Assembly: GCF_013032005.1 (NCBI RefSeq)
Contig: NZ_WQBE01000004.1
Span: 186,001 to 250,000, forward strand
Direction of reading: 5' to 3'
Source: Ruegeria atlantica
GTDB taxonomy: Bacteria > Pseudomonadota > Alphaproteobacteria > Rhodobacterales > Rhodobacteraceae
DNA length: 64,000 nt
The notes under the pieces are model-generated. The model was not told where the DNA came from. It did no database searches and worked only from the letters and a program-made list of their open reading frames with translations. Position 1 is the first letter of the stretch; each line of letters opens with the position of its first letter. Shown here piece after piece: positions 24,888 to 33,835 of the stretch. The translations under genes were made by a program, and so were the position numbers.

Positions 24888-25591
24888 TGCGTCAAACCCA
24901 ATTGTCTTGCGGTTTCAAGAACGATCTGAACCCGGTCGGTATTTGGGGGGTGCGTTCCCAGAAACTGATCCCCCGGATCGGGAAGGCGATCAAAGTATTT
25001 GGCGCCGATTAAAGGGTTGTATCCCGCGTTATGGGTGATGATCGTGCCCAGTTGGTCCGCCTCAAGCTCAAATGCTTTCACGTTCACCTGCACACCTAAT
25101 TCGGCCCCCAATTTCTGCGTGCGTTCAAGGTCTTTGCCTTCCTCGCCATGCAGCTTGCCCAATTCGCTGAAGATTGCGGCACTTTCCTGGGCGTTTTTCG
25201 ACTGCCGGGCGATGTGTCCCAAAACATGATGCGCTGCCTCGTGCCCCATGACGAAGGCCAGTTCATCAGGATTCTTCGCAGATTGGATCATCGAACGCGT
25301 GAATATGATTACCGGCTGATTGTCATCATCCAGAGTCTGAAAGGCATTTGCCGGTGCGCGCGGGTTCAGGTCGACCAATATCGTGAAATCGCAATTTTCG
25401 ACCTTGGCCTGGCGCAAACATTCGGCGCGGGCTTCGTCGCCGACCTGACGGCTGATATCCCGAAACGAGGCGGCGTCGACCTGAAATTCACTCGAATCCA
25501 GCGACCATTCATTTGCCGGTTGCACACGCAGAACACCAGCACTGCAGGCCGTCAGCACCAGAGGAAACAGCAAATAGATCAGACGGCGCAT
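24884..25591 (-). CDS. M48-family metallopeptidase lipoprotein
   Basis: 235 residues. Lipobox LTAC (C16) gives a lipid-anchored periplasmic protein. The zinc site is H117-E118-X2-H121 (MGHEAAHH) with the third ligand in the later FELEADQLG. HPPNTDRV near the C-terminus is typical of BepA/LoiP-like M48 peptidases, which work in outer-membrane protein quality control. Its stop overlaps the start of the IMPACT-family gene (ATGA). Confidence 0.9.
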   Translation of the reverse strand: MRRLIYLLFPLVLTACSAGVLRVQPANEWSLDSSEFQVDAASFRDISRQVGDEARAECLRQAKVENCDFTILVDLNPRAPANAFQTLDDDNQPVIIFTRSMIQSAKNPDELAFVMGHEAAHHVLGHIARQSKNAQESAAIFSELGKLHGEEGKDLERTQKLGAELGVQVNVKAFELEADQLGTIITHNAGYNPLIGAKYFDRLPDPGDQFLGTHPPNTDRVQIVLETARQLGLTQ

Positions 25592-25713
25592 TTATATTCC
25601 TTTGAAACGGTGGTCCCGTTTGAAAAACCATAGCGCGACACCTGGGGGACTGCCACCGTCGGATTGCACGGGAACGGGTTGCATTGCCGCCTTGCTCCCT
25701 GCACTCTGCCTAT

Positions 25714-25962
25714 ATGTTTTCGATTGAGCATGAATTCGACTCGACAGTCATTACTCTGGTGGACGAAGGCCCCAAACCTTTGCAAGAGGATGTCGTCATC
25801 AACAGCTTCGCCGAATGTGTGACGCTTGAACAACTGGACCCACGCACAGACAAGATACAGAAAATAACTCTGTCTCCTGAGCAAGTCCGCGATCTGGCCG
25901 CCGCGCTGGATCTGCCGGAAGGGGTGTATCAAATCCACGAAAGACCCAGTCAAGGCGCATAG
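25714..25962 (+). CDS. Conserved-looking small acidic protein, unknown
   Basis: 82 residues, acidic, no signal or membrane segment: MFSIEHEFDSTVITLVDEG at the start and LSPEQVRDLAAALDLPEGVYQIHE near the end. The codon use matches the neighbours. No ribosome binding site is obvious. It overlaps the end of the convergent DUF167 gene by 13 bases. No function assigned. Confidence 0.6.
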   Translation: MFSIEHEFDSTVITLVDEGPKPLQEDVVINSFAECVTLEQLDPRTDKIQKITLSPEQVRDLAAALDLPEGVYQIHERPSQGA

Positions 25963-26225
25963 AAAAACAGCTTGTCCCGCGCAGTCTGCCCTTGTTTTAG
26001 GGTCAGCGTCGAAGGGGCCACCTGCATGGCCGTGGCCAGTATCCGGCGCACAGCTTCGTTGGCTTTGCCGTTTTCGGGCGGCACAGTGACCGTAATGCGG
26101 ATTACGCCCTTGTCCATCGTGATGCTGTCCTTTGCGGCTTTCGGCGTGACCCGAACCGGAACCGCCGTGCCAGGGACGGCATGGGCGCTTAGGTCGGGTA
26201 TGTCGCGCAGTTTTGGCCTGGCCAT
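25950..26225 (-). CDS. DUF167 / YggU-family protein
   Basis: 91 residues. The family motif is VRVTPKAAKDSI...VPPENGKANEAVRRILA...LTLKQGQTARDK. The start is set at the ATG behind AGAGGTGAAAAG; the longer frame upstream has no ribosome site. YggU-like proteins are small, universally spread and of unknown function. Confidence 0.85.
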   Translation of the reverse strand: MARPKLRDIPDLSAHAVPGTAVPVRVTPKAAKDSITMDKGVIRITVTVPPENGKANEAVRRILATAMQVAPSTLTLKQGQTARDKLFFYAP

Positions 26226-26363
26226 CTTTTCACCTCTTGCCTGTAAACACCCTTGCATGGGGCACCGGGGAATGAAAATGATCCGGCCTATCCAGCTGAT
26301 TGCACTTGAAACGCGCCAGATACTCAACCAGATACAGACTGCTCATGTAAAGGAAGTTAACAT

Positions 26364-26942
26364 ATGTCCTTGAAAAACCCGGCTGCCCTGGAATTTCTGC
26401 AATCGCGCCGGTCCCGCCCTGCCAAAACGCTGATTGCTCCGGCCCCGACGCGGGATGAGCTGTTGCCGCTTTTGACCGCCGCCGCCCGCAGCCCCGATCA
26501 CGGCAAGCTGGAGCCGTGGCGCTTTATCGTGCTTGAGAAAGGCGCAATGCCGCGCCTGTCCGGGTTGACGCACGAGCGGGGCGTTGCCCTGGGCAAGACG
26601 CCCGAGGACATCGCAAAAGCGCAAAGCCAGTTTGACATGGGCCATCTGGCCGTTGCCGTGGTCGAGGTGCAGAAACCATCCGAAAAAGTCCCGGCGATTG
26701 AACAGACCTATTCGGCTGGTGCAGTCTGTCTGGCCTTACTGAACGCGGCGCTTGCAGCGGGTTGGGGGGCGAACTGGTTGTCCGGCTGGCAAACCCATGA
26801 TCCCGAATTCTGCCGTCAAGCCTTTGGCTTGCAAGACAACGAGCGCATCGTTGGCCTGATCCACATTGCTACCGAAGGCACGGCCCCGCCAGAACGCCCT
26901 CGCCCGGATGTGGCAGCGCTGACCGAATGGGTCGAGGAATGA
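26364..26942 (+). CDS. Nitroreductase-family protein
   Basis: 192 residues. FMN-binding pattern: LQSRRSRPA at the start, AARSPDHGKLEPWRFIVL, and a C-terminal GLQDNERIVGLIHIATE. The short YdjA-like subfamily fits the length. Substrate unknown; family members reduce nitroaromatics, quinones or enones with NAD(P)H. AAGGAAGTTAACAT precedes the ATG. It overlaps the EI24 gene by 4 bases. Confidence 0.88.
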   Translation: MSLKNPAALEFLQSRRSRPAKTLIAPAPTRDELLPLLTAAARSPDHGKLEPWRFIVLEKGAMPRLSGLTHERGVALGKTPEDIAKAQSQFDMGHLAVAVVEVQKPSEKVPAIEQTYSAGAVCLALLNAALAAGWGANWLSGWQTHDPEFCRQAFGLQDNERIVGLIHIATEGTAPPERPRPDVAALTEWVEE

Positions 26943-27637
26943 TGATCCTCAACGCGTTTTTTGCGGCGCTTGGTCAGATCGGAGACCCCAAGTTCCGCGC
27001 AGTCATACTGCGTGGCATAGGTCTGACGGTCGCGCTGTTGATCGCGGCCTGCGCTGGTGCAATCTGGTTAATAAACAGGCTGTCCGGGGATGAGATTTCA
27101 CTGCCTTGGATTGGCGCCGTGCCGTGGTTGAACGATGTACTGAACTACTCCGGCATTTTTGTGGTGTTGATACTGCCGGTTTTTCTGATGATGCCAGTCG
27201 CCTCGGCGATTACGTCTTTGTTTCTGGAAGAGGTCGCGCAGGCGGTCGAGGATAAACACTATCCCACCCTGCCCGCCGTTCCAGGCATCCCGTTCAACGA
27301 AGGGTTAAGGGATGCGGTTAGCTTCATGGGCGTGCTGGTTGTGGCCAACCTGCTGGCGCTGATCCTCTATGCGATGTTCCCACCACTGGCGCCGTTTATT
27401 TTCTGGGCAATGAACGGGTTTCTGCTGGGTCGGGAGTATTTCACGCTGGCCGCGATGCGAAGGATCGGGCGGGACGGCGCGCGCAAGCTGCGCGCCAAGC
27501 ATTCCACCACCATCTGGCTGGCCGGCACCTTGATGGCCATTCCCCTCTCGGTGCCGCTGGTGAATCTGGTGATCCCAATCCTCGGGGTTGCCACTTTCAC
27601 CCATATCTATCACAAGCTGTCAGGTCTCTCGACCTGA
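26939..27637 (+). CDS. EI24/CysZ-like multi-pass membrane protein
   Basis: 232 residues with membrane segments near 25-45, 67-92, 130-150 and 190-225 and the motif SFLGREYFTL-like element NGFLLGREYFTLAAMRR that marks the EI24/CysZ family. CysZ members carry sulfate; others are uncharacterised. The ATG overlaps the nitroreductase stop (ATGA); an adjacent second ATG one codon later is equally possible and better spaced from GAGGA. Confidence 0.82.
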   Translation: MMILNAFFAALGQIGDPKFRAVILRGIGLTVALLIAACAGAIWLINRLSGDEISLPWIGAVPWLNDVLNYSGIFVVLILPVFLMMPVASAITSLFLEEVAQAVEDKHYPTLPAVPGIPFNEGLRDAVSFMGVLVVANLLALILYAMFPPLAPFIFWAMNGFLLGREYFTLAAMRRIGRDGARKLRAKHSTTIWLAGTLMAIPLSVPLVNLVIPILGVATFTHIYHKLSGLST

Positions 27638-27640
27638 CGC

Positions 27641-27916
27641 TCAGTTCCGCGGTTCCAGTTGGTTCAGCCAGTCGAAATCGCGCACCGAGATCACACCAGA
27701 GATGATAATCCCGGCAATAACAGCCCAGAGCACCACCGAAATCCCGGTGGTGATCCACATCTTTTTCTTCATGTGATGCACTTCCGGCGCGCCCGCATGG
27801 GTGCCTGGAACGATATCACCCAGATCGCCCTGCGTTTTGATACGGATAGGCAACACAACCAACAGCGTCATGAACCAGATGACGGCGAACAATACCAGTG
27901 CAGCAGTGATCGTCAT
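27641..27916 (-). CDS. DUF1467 family membrane protein
   Basis: 91 residues with two membrane helices (about 3-24 and 53-75) joined by a hydrophilic loop GDIVPGTHAGAPEVHHMKKK typical of DUF1467. The family is widespread in alphaproteobacteria and of unknown function. It lies 15 bases behind mce on the same strand and is probably co-transcribed. Confidence 0.85.
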   Translation of the reverse strand: MTITAALVLFAVIWFMTLLVVLPIRIKTQGDLGDIVPGTHAGAPEVHHMKKKMWITTGISVVLWAVIAGIIISGVISVRDFDWLNQLEPRN

Positions 27917-27931
27917 GACAGCCTCGCTTGA

Positions 27932-28336
27932 TTAAACCTGTTCTAGTTCGACCAGACAGCCGTTAAAGTCCTTGGGGTGCAAAAACAGTACCGGCTTGCC
28001 ATGCGCGCCGATCTTCGGCTCGCCCGATCCCAGAACGCGGGCACCGGTTTCCTTTAGGTGATCACGGGCAGCGATGATGTCTTCAACCTCATAGCAGACA
28101 TGGTGGATGCCGCCTGCCGGGTTCTTTTCCAGAAAGCCGTTGATCGGGCTGTTTTCACCCAGCGGGTACAGCAATTCGATCTTGGTGTTTGGCAGTTCGA
28201 TGAACACTACGGTAACGCCATGATCGGGCTCATCCTGCGGCGCGCCGACCTTGGCGCCCAGTGCATTGCTATATTGCGCGGACGCGGCCTCAAGATCGGG
28301 TACGGCAATGGCGACGTGGTTCAGACGACCAATCAT
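27932..28336 (-). CDS. mce: Methylmalonyl-CoA epimerase
   Basis: 134 residues, VOC fold with two beta-alpha-beta-beta-beta modules. MIGRLNHVAIAVPDLEAA places metal ligand H7; IHHVCYEVEDI and the final CLVELEQV give the other ligands. It interconverts the 2R and 2S epimers of methylmalonyl-CoA in propionyl-CoA metabolism. The mutase and carboxylase genes are not in the window. Confidence 0.92.
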   Translation of the reverse strand: MIGRLNHVAIAVPDLEAASAQYSNALGAKVGAPQDEPDHGVTVVFIELPNTKIELLYPLGENSPINGFLEKNPAGGIHHVCYEVEDIIAARDHLKETGARVLGSGEPKIGAHGKPVLFLHPKDFNGCLVELEQV

Positions 28337-28470
28337 TGAACTCTCCTGTGTTCTGCGTTGCCGCGGTTATGGGGGCAGTTTGGCCAAAGAACAAGTGCGC
28401 CAAATTGCCGTTAACCCTGTGTTAGCCAGAAGTTCCTAGCTTAGGGCATCTGCTGATTAGGAGTTCTGCC

Positions 28471-29187
28471 ATGGACGATTCGAGCCCCTTCGCCTCACCC
28501 GCGCAGCCGACGGCCACGCGGCCTCTGCTGGGTCAAACCATTCTGGTTGTCGAAGACAGCCGCTTTGCCTGTGACGCGATCCGGCTGATGTGCCTGCATA
28601 GCGGTGCGCGTATCCGGCGGGCGGATTGCCTGACCTCGGCCCGGCGCCACCTGCAGATCTATCGCCCTTCTGTCATTCTGGTGGATATCGGCTTGCCAGA
28701 TGGGTCCGGTGCCGACCTGATTGCCGAATTGGCCGAAGCAACCCCACGTATCGGCGCTATTCTGGGCATGTCCGGCGACGATCACAGTCAGGAGGCTGCG
28801 TTGCACGCAGGTGCCGATGGGTTTCTGAACAAACCCCTGAAATCACTTTCTCATTTTCAGCAGTTCATTCTGGAAAACCTGCCCCAGGATCGTCGACCCA
28901 ACAACCTGCACGCCATTCGGGATGAGGTTATCCACCCGGACCCGATGGCCTATCAAGACGACATGGCCCATATCGCAGATGTACTGGCCGGGCCGAACGA
29001 TCATCGCACTTTGGATTATGCGGCCCAATTCCTGATCGGCGTTGCCCGGGATGCCGAGGATACGGTTCTGGCGGATGCCGCGCAGAAACTGGTCGAAACG
29101 CGCGCAGGCGGAGGACCAGTTACGGCGCTGGCCGCAAAGGTCGCCGGCATCGTTCAGGCGCGACTGGAAAAGCGCGAGGCGATCTGA
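28471..29187 (+). CDS. Response regulator with receiver domain and unassigned C-terminal region
   Basis: 238 residues. The receiver domain covers about 22-140: VVEDS (28-30), phospho-acceptor D72 in LVDIGLPDG, and K121 in FLNKPLK. The ~95-residue helical C-terminal part has no DNA-binding or enzymatic motif and lacks a clear HPt histidine. No kinase gene is adjacent, so it is an orphan regulator. AGGAGTTCTGCC precedes the ATG. The 220 bases after it, up to the aspS stop, hold only the aspS terminator. Confidence 0.85.
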   Translation: MDDSSPFASPAQPTATRPLLGQTILVVEDSRFACDAIRLMCLHSGARIRRADCLTSARRHLQIYRPSVILVDIGLPDGSGADLIAELAEATPRIGAILGMSGDDHSQEAALHAGADGFLNKPLKSLSHFQQFILENLPQDRRPNNLHAIRDEVIHPDPMAYQDDMAHIADVLAGPNDHRTLDYAAQFLIGVARDAEDTVLADAAQKLVETRAGGGPVTALAAKVAGIVQARLEKREAI

Positions 29188-29373
29188 ATTGATAACGGCG
29201 TATTTTCTGTCATCCACGATCCTGACGATCTGGGCCTATTCTCAGACCCGTGCAACAGCCCGGAACATCCGTGTTGCACGCGGATCAAAATCCTGTCCGT
29301 TGACCGACACTGAAGCAACACAGCAATTACCGCAGAATATTAACCACAGGCTTGTGGCACCTGATCCAAAGGA

Positions 29374-29402
29374 AAAACCCGCCGCAGGGGCTGCGGCGGG
29401 TG
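29374..29402 (-). terminator. Rho-independent terminator of aspS
   Basis: An 11-bp perfect stem (ACCCGCCGCAG / CTGCGGCGGGT, 3-base loop) lies 5 bases after aspS; on the minus strand it is followed by T5. Confidence 0.92.
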
Positions 29403-29407
29403 ATTGA

Positions 29408-31183
29408 TCAATCCTGTGGGATGATCCGCAATCCCAATTCCATCAACTGATCCGAGGTCGGATCGGATGGCGCGTCCATCATCAGGTCTTCGGCGCGCTG
29501 GTTCATCGGGAACATCATTACTTCGCGGATGTTGGCCTCATCAGCCAATAGCATCACGATCCGGTCGATCCCCGCAGCACAACCACCGTGCGGCGGAGCG
29601 CCATAGTGGAAGGCGTTGAACAGCGCACCAAAGCGGCTTTTCACCTCATCCTCGCCATAGCCTGCCAGTTCAAAGGCTTTCAGCATGATCTCAGGCTTGT
29701 GGTTCCGGATCGCACCCGAGACCAGCTCATACCCGTTGCACGCCAGATCGTACTGATAGCCGCGCACGTCCAGAGGATTACCTTGCAGGGCCGCCATACC
29801 ACCTTGCGGCATCGAGAATGGGTTGTGTTCAAAGTCGATGGTTCCGGTTTCTTCGTCCTGTTCGTAGATCGGGAAATCTACGATCCAGGCAAAGGCAAAG
29901 CGGTCTTTCTCGGTCAGACCCAACTCCTCACCGATCACATCGCGCGCCTTACCCGCCACCTTTTCAAAGGCTTTCGGCTTGCCGCCCAGGAAGAACGCGG
30001 CGTCACCAACACCCAGACCCAGTTGTTGACGGATTGCCTCGGTCCGCTCGGGGCCGATGTTCTTGGCCAACGGACCTGCGGCCTCCATGCCTTCGCCCTG
30101 ATCGCGCCAGAAGATATAGCCCATACCGGGCAGACCCTCTTTCTGGGCAAAAGCGTTCATGCGGTCACAGAACTTGCGGCTGCCACCCGTCGGCGCAGGA
30201 ATGGCGCGGATTTCGGTGCCTTCCTGCTCCAACAGCTTCGCGAATATCGCGAAGCCAGAATCGCGGAAGTGGTCGGAGACCACTTGCATTTTAATAGGAT
30301 TACGCAGGTCCGGCTTGTCGCTGCCATACCAAAGTGCCGCGTCCTTGTAAGAGATATGCGGCCACTCCTGATCAACCTTGCGACCACCGCCGAATTCCTC
30401 GAACACACCGGTCAGAACGGGCTGGATCGTGTCGAACACGTCCTGCTGTTCAACAAACGACATCTCAAGGTCGAGTTGATAGAAATCGGTGGGTGAGCGG
30501 TCGGCGCGTGGGTCTTCATCGCGGAAACACGGCGCGATCTGGAAGTATTTGTCAAAGCCCGACACCATGATCAGCTGCTTGAACTGCTGCGGCGCCTGCG
30601 GCAACGCATAGAACTTGCCCGGATGCAGACGCGAAGGCACCAAGAAGTCACGCGCGCCTTCCGGCGAGGACGCAGTGATGATTGGCGTCTGATATTCGCG
30701 GAACCCCTGATCCCACATGCGACGGCGCATGGACGCCACAACGTCCGAGCGCAGCGTCATGTTCTGCTGCATCGCCTCGCGGCGCAGGTCCAGATAACGA
30801 TAGCGCAGGCGGGTTTCTTCGGGGTATTCCTGATCGCCGAACACCATCAACGGCAGCTCATCAGCGGCGCCCAGCACTTCTAATTCGCGCACGTAAACTT
30901 CGATCTCGCCGGTGGGCAGTTTCGGGTTTACCAGCTCCGCGTCGCGCGCTTTGACAGTGCCGTCGATACGGATACACCATTCCGAGCGGACCTTTTCCAG
31001 CTCGGCAAAGGCGGCGCTGTCACCATCGCACAGCACTTGCGTGACGCCGAAATGATCGCGCAGGTCGATGAACAGCACGCCACCGTGATCTCGGACACGA
31101 TGCACCCAACCGGACAGGCGGACGGTTTCACCGACATTGGCGGCGGTCAGAGCGGCGCAGGTGTGGCTGCGATAGGCATGCAT
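29408..31183 (-). CDS. aspS: Aspartyl-tRNA synthetase
   Basis: 591 residues, bacterial class II type. N-terminal OB fold anticodon domain ([30 protein letters not shown]), motif 2 region with [24 protein letters not shown] split over residues ~217-240, the bacterial GAD insertion in the middle, and motif 3 [12 protein letters not shown] near the end. Charges tRNA-Asp (and perhaps tRNA-Asn, since alphaproteobacterial enzymes are often non-discriminating). The start is the ATG of MHAYRSHTC, behind AAGGGATATTTTC; the frame extends 18 codons upstream without a site. Confidence 0.96.
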   Translation of the reverse strand: MHAYRSHTCAALTAANVGETVRLSGWVHRVRDHGGVLFIDLRDHFGVTQVLCDGDSAAFAELEKVRSEWCIRIDGTVKARDAELVNPKLPTGEIEVYVRELEVLGAADELPLMVFGDQEYPEETRLRYRYLDLRREAMQQNMTLRSDVVASMRRRMWDQGFREYQTPIITASSPEGARDFLVPSRLHPGKFYALPQAPQQFKQLIMVSGFDKYFQIAPCFRDEDPRADRSPTDFYQLDLEMSFVEQQDVFDTIQPVLTGVFEEFGGGRKVDQEWPHISYKDAALWYGSDKPDLRNPIKMQVVSDHFRDSGFAIFAKLLEQEGTEIRAIPAPTGGSRKFCDRMNAFAQKEGLPGMGYIFWRDQGEGMEAAGPLAKNIGPERTEAIRQQLGLGVGDAAFFLGGKPKAFEKVAGKARDVIGEELGLTEKDRFAFAWIVDFPIYEQDEETGTIDFEHNPFSMPQGGMAALQGNPLDVRGYQYDLACNGYELVSGAIRNHKPEIMLKAFELAGYGEDEVKSRFGALFNAFHYGAPPHGGCAAGIDRIVMLLADEANIREVMMFPMNQRAEDLMMDAPSDPTSDQLMELGLRIIPQD

Positions 31184-31261
31184 GAAAATATCCCTTCGGG
31201 CGCAGAATTCGTCGCGCCGATACACCCTGTCGGGCATGGAAAGTCAAGGCAGGTCGCGCTG

Positions 31262-31933
31262 TCAAAACGGCCTTTGCACGTTGCCCGAGTAGAAATAGAT
31301 GCCCAGACCGGCGGCAAAGATGATGTTTCCCGCAATTGCGTGCAATAAGACCGCGTAGAAAAACGATCCGCGTTTGCGATAGGCCCAGGTGAACAGCAAC
31401 CCTCCGGCAAAGGTCATGACGGCGACGATCCAGCTCCAATACATCAGATGTGCCAGTGAAAACAGCGCAGCGTTCAGCAGATAGGCCGCGCGTCCGTTTG
31501 GCAAGATTTCGTGATAGCGGCGGAAGAACAGGGACCGGAACAAAAGCTCTTGCGGCAGGGCCGACAACAATGGGTAACCAATCCAAATCACCAGAAGGAA
31601 TTCGGGTCGATTTCGCAGTAGGAAAAACGCCGCCTCGGGTCGCATTGCCATCACAACCACGGCGCAAAAGATCGTCATGGCAAAGGTAAACAAAGCAACC
31701 TCGCGCCAGGACCAGTTGCGCCAGTTGTACCGCAGTTCAGCCCAGGCAAAGCCGGGTGTAATGTGCAGCAACACAATCCCGATGGCCGTGAAGGTGAATA
31801 ATGACGGGAACATCCAGTCGGGTGGAAAGAATACCGCGATCAGCACCGGCGCAGCGATAAAAAACAATCCAAATTCCAGCCGCAATCGCAGATACGGCAC
31901 CCCGCTGTCCGCCCAATCGGTTTGTTTGCTCAC
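31262..31933 (-). CDS. CPBP-family intramembrane metalloprotease
   Basis: 223 residues and about seven membrane helices. The CPBP motif is PQELLFRSLFFRR (E129, R133), followed by SLAHL and LLHAIAGN with the conserved histidines. The first Glu of the common EE pair is Gln, a frequent variant. Family members process prenylated or small membrane peptides; the substrate is unknown. The start overlaps the stop of the pabC-like gene by 4 bases, so it is the third gene of the pabB-pabC unit. Confidence 0.85.
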   Translation of the reverse strand: MSKQTDWADSGVPYLRLRLEFGLFFIAAPVLIAVFFPPDWMFPSLFTFTAIGIVLLHITPGFAWAELRYNWRNWSWREVALFTFAMTIFCAVVVMAMRPEAAFFLLRNRPEFLLVIWIGYPLLSALPQELLFRSLFFRRYHEILPNGRAAYLLNAALFSLAHLMYWSWIVAVMTFAGGLLFTWAYRKRGSFFYAVLLHAIAGNIIFAAGLGIYFYSGNVQRPF

Positions 31934-32577
31934 TGTATTGCCAACTCCGCCCGGATCAGGCCACGCAACGAATTTCCCATATAGAGTTTTTCTGCGTTTT
32001 TCAGGTCGGTCAAGGTCAGCGTGGCTTCGGTAACCTCTTTATTACTCAGTAATTCTTCGCGCAGAATGCCGGGTAGAACGCCGCTGGACAACGCAGGCGT
32101 TAGGCGACGGCCATCCGACATATGCAGAAACAGATTGGTGATGGTGCCTTCGCACAACTCGTCGCGTTCGTTCAAAAACAGGACCTCGTCTATGCCATGA
32201 GGCAAAGTCGCCCGAGTGGTGTCGTATATGGCACGCTGTGTTGTTTTGTGCTGCAACCAGATGTCAGACGCGGTCAGGCGCGGTTCGGCAATGGCGATCC
32301 GCCAGATCGTCGGATTATCGGCCAATGCTCCGGTCGTTATATCCAGCTGACCACCTGCGGCCAGCGTCAGTCGACACCTAAGCGGCGATGAGCCACCCAC
32401 GACGTTCAACAGATCAATGGCGCGGTCCGCGTCAAAGGAAATCCCAAAGGCTTGAGCTGATCGGGCCATCCGGGCCAAGTGTTGATCTCGCCGTACAAAC
32501 CCTTGCTCAGGCCGAAAGGCCAGCGTTTCGATTATGCGGAAGTCAGAATTAGCTGGTGGGCAAAGCGGGCTTTCCAT
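31930..32577 (-). CDS. pabC: Aminotransferase class IV, aminodeoxychorismate lyase-like (PabC)
   Basis: 215 residues, shorter than the ~270 of E. coli PabC. Fold-type IV motifs: DEVLFLNERDELCEGTITNLFLHMSDGRRLTPALSSGVLPGI, in pieces over about residues 128-170, give the conserved E and TN cofactor contacts. It would cleave aminodeoxychorismate to p-aminobenzoate and pyruvate for folate. The start lies 46 bases inside pabB. The short length is common when it is paired with a stand-alone pabB in Rhodobacteraceae, by my recollection. Confidence 0.85.
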   Translation of the reverse strand: MESPLCPPANSDFRIIETLAFRPEQGFVRRDQHLARMARSAQAFGISFDADRAIDLLNVVGGSSPLRCRLTLAAGGQLDITTGALADNPTIWRIAIAEPRLTASDIWLQHKTTQRAIYDTTRATLPHGIDEVLFLNERDELCEGTITNLFLHMSDGRRLTPALSSGVLPGILREELLSNKEVTEATLTLTDLKNAEKLYMGNSLRGLIRAELAIQ

Positions 32578-33665
32578 AACGCTTCCTCGTATTCCGACGG
32601 GGCTGTGCTGTCCCAGACCAGGCCACCGCCCACGTTCAGAGTGGCTCTGCCATCCTCAACCATTAGCGTGCGGATCGCTACGTTGAATTCCGACCGACCG
32701 TCCGGGGCCGCCCAGCCGATGGCGCCGCAATAAATGTCGCGGGCCCAAGGTTCCAAATCGGCCAAAATCTCCATCGCACGGATCTTGGGCGCACCGGTGA
32801 TTGAACCACAGGGGAACAGCGCCATCAGGATATCGGACAGCTCGGCCCCCAAATGCAGATGCGCCTGCACCAACGAGACCATCTGATGCACAGTCGCATA
32901 GGTTTCGACTTTGAACAGCTCGGGCACTTTGACCGATCCGGGCAGCGCAACACGGCTAAGGTCATTTCGCAGAAGATCGACAATCATCAGGTTTTCGGCC
33001 CGATTCTTTTCGTCAATCGACAGAAAGGCCCGGCGTCGCGCGTCCTCGGCCATATCATCGCTGCGAGGTTGCGTGCCTTTCATCGGGCGGGTTTCAATCC
33101 CTCGATCCGCATCGGTACGAAAGAACAACTCGGGCGAGCGGCTCAGCAGATCAGGCAAGCCGTCCTGCTGTACCAGCGCGCCGTGACCCACCGCTTGCCC
33201 GGAAGCCAGAGAGGCATAGAACGCGGCGCTTTCACCCTGGATGGTCAGGTCGATAGGAAAGGTCAGGTTGGCCTGGTAGATATCCCCGGCCCCGATGGCG
33301 TCATGAACCTGTTGAAAGGCGCGCGTATAACGTGCCTCATCCCAGCGGGGCTCAAATCCGGTGACGCCACCAGCTGCCGAGGGAAGATCGCGTTGCACTG
33401 GGGCCTCATAAACGCCAAAGCACAGCAAAGGCAGACGGCGATCCGCGGGCAGTCGGTCAGCCAAGCGCGGCTCAAGCACATAGCCCAGCTCATAACTGGC
33501 ATAACCGGCAAGCCACGCACCGTCGGCGCGCGCCTCATCCAGCGCCACCAAGGCCTGGGGCACGTCGTCCGGCTTGTCTGCACGGATCACACTGGCTAGC
33601 CGGTCGAAACTTGTTCCGGGTCCGGCTGGCCCCTGATCGAAACGAATACGCAATTGCATCCTCAT
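32532..33665 (-). CDS. pabB: Aminodeoxychorismate synthase component I
   Basis: About 377 residues; chorismate-binding fold. GAGDIYQANLTF, PMKGTQPR, EKNRAENLMIVDLLRNDLSR, LFPCGSITGAPKIRAMEI and YCGAIGWAAPDG are the signature segments of PabB/TrpE enzymes; KxDxxE replaced by PMKGT and Lys confirm the amine-adding type. It converts chorismate to 4-amino-4-deoxychorismate with a PabA glutaminase, which is not in the window. Two ATGs two codons apart are candidates; neither has a strong ribosome site. Confidence 0.92.
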   Translation of the reverse strand: MRMQLRIRFDQGPAGPGTSFDRLASVIRADKPDDVPQALVALDEARADGAWLAGYASYELGYVLEPRLADRLPADRRLPLLCFGVYEAPVQRDLPSAAGGVTGFEPRWDEARYTRAFQQVHDAIGAGDIYQANLTFPIDLTIQGESAAFYASLASGQAVGHGALVQQDGLPDLLSRSPELFFRTDADRGIETRPMKGTQPRSDDMAEDARRRAFLSIDEKNRAENLMIVDLLRNDLSRVALPGSVKVPELFKVETYATVHQMVSLVQAHLHLGAELSDILMALFPCGSITGAPKIRAMEILADLEPWARDIYCGAIGWAAPDGRSEFNVAIRTLMVEDGRATLNVGGGLVWDSTAPSEYEEALWKARFAHQLILTSA

Positions 33666-33747
33666 TTGTCGTGCTGCGCGGTATAGAGAATACGACGGCA
33701 AGGGAAGGAGGGGAAAGCGGCAATTTCGTCACCGTTTCCGATACCCC

Positions 33748-33775
33748 TTGAACCTTTTCGCGCGGTCCCTATAAC
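33748..33775 (+). promoter_or_regulatory. Sigma-70-type promoter of carB
   Basis: TTGAAC and TATAAC are separated by 16 bases, 60 bases before the carB start; four of six and five of six bases match the consensus boxes. A hairpin GGGCGC-N6-GCGCCC (33788-33805) lies in the leader. Confidence 0.65.
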
Positions 33776-33835
33776 GCAGGACAATTTGGGCGCATGGGGG
33801 CGCCCTGACTCGCAGTTAACCGAAGGAACCAGGCC

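Noticed and set aside
29042..29407. Open frame crossing the end of the response regulator gene
   Set aside because: Starts out of frame inside the regulator gene, no ribosome site, and runs through the aspS terminator.
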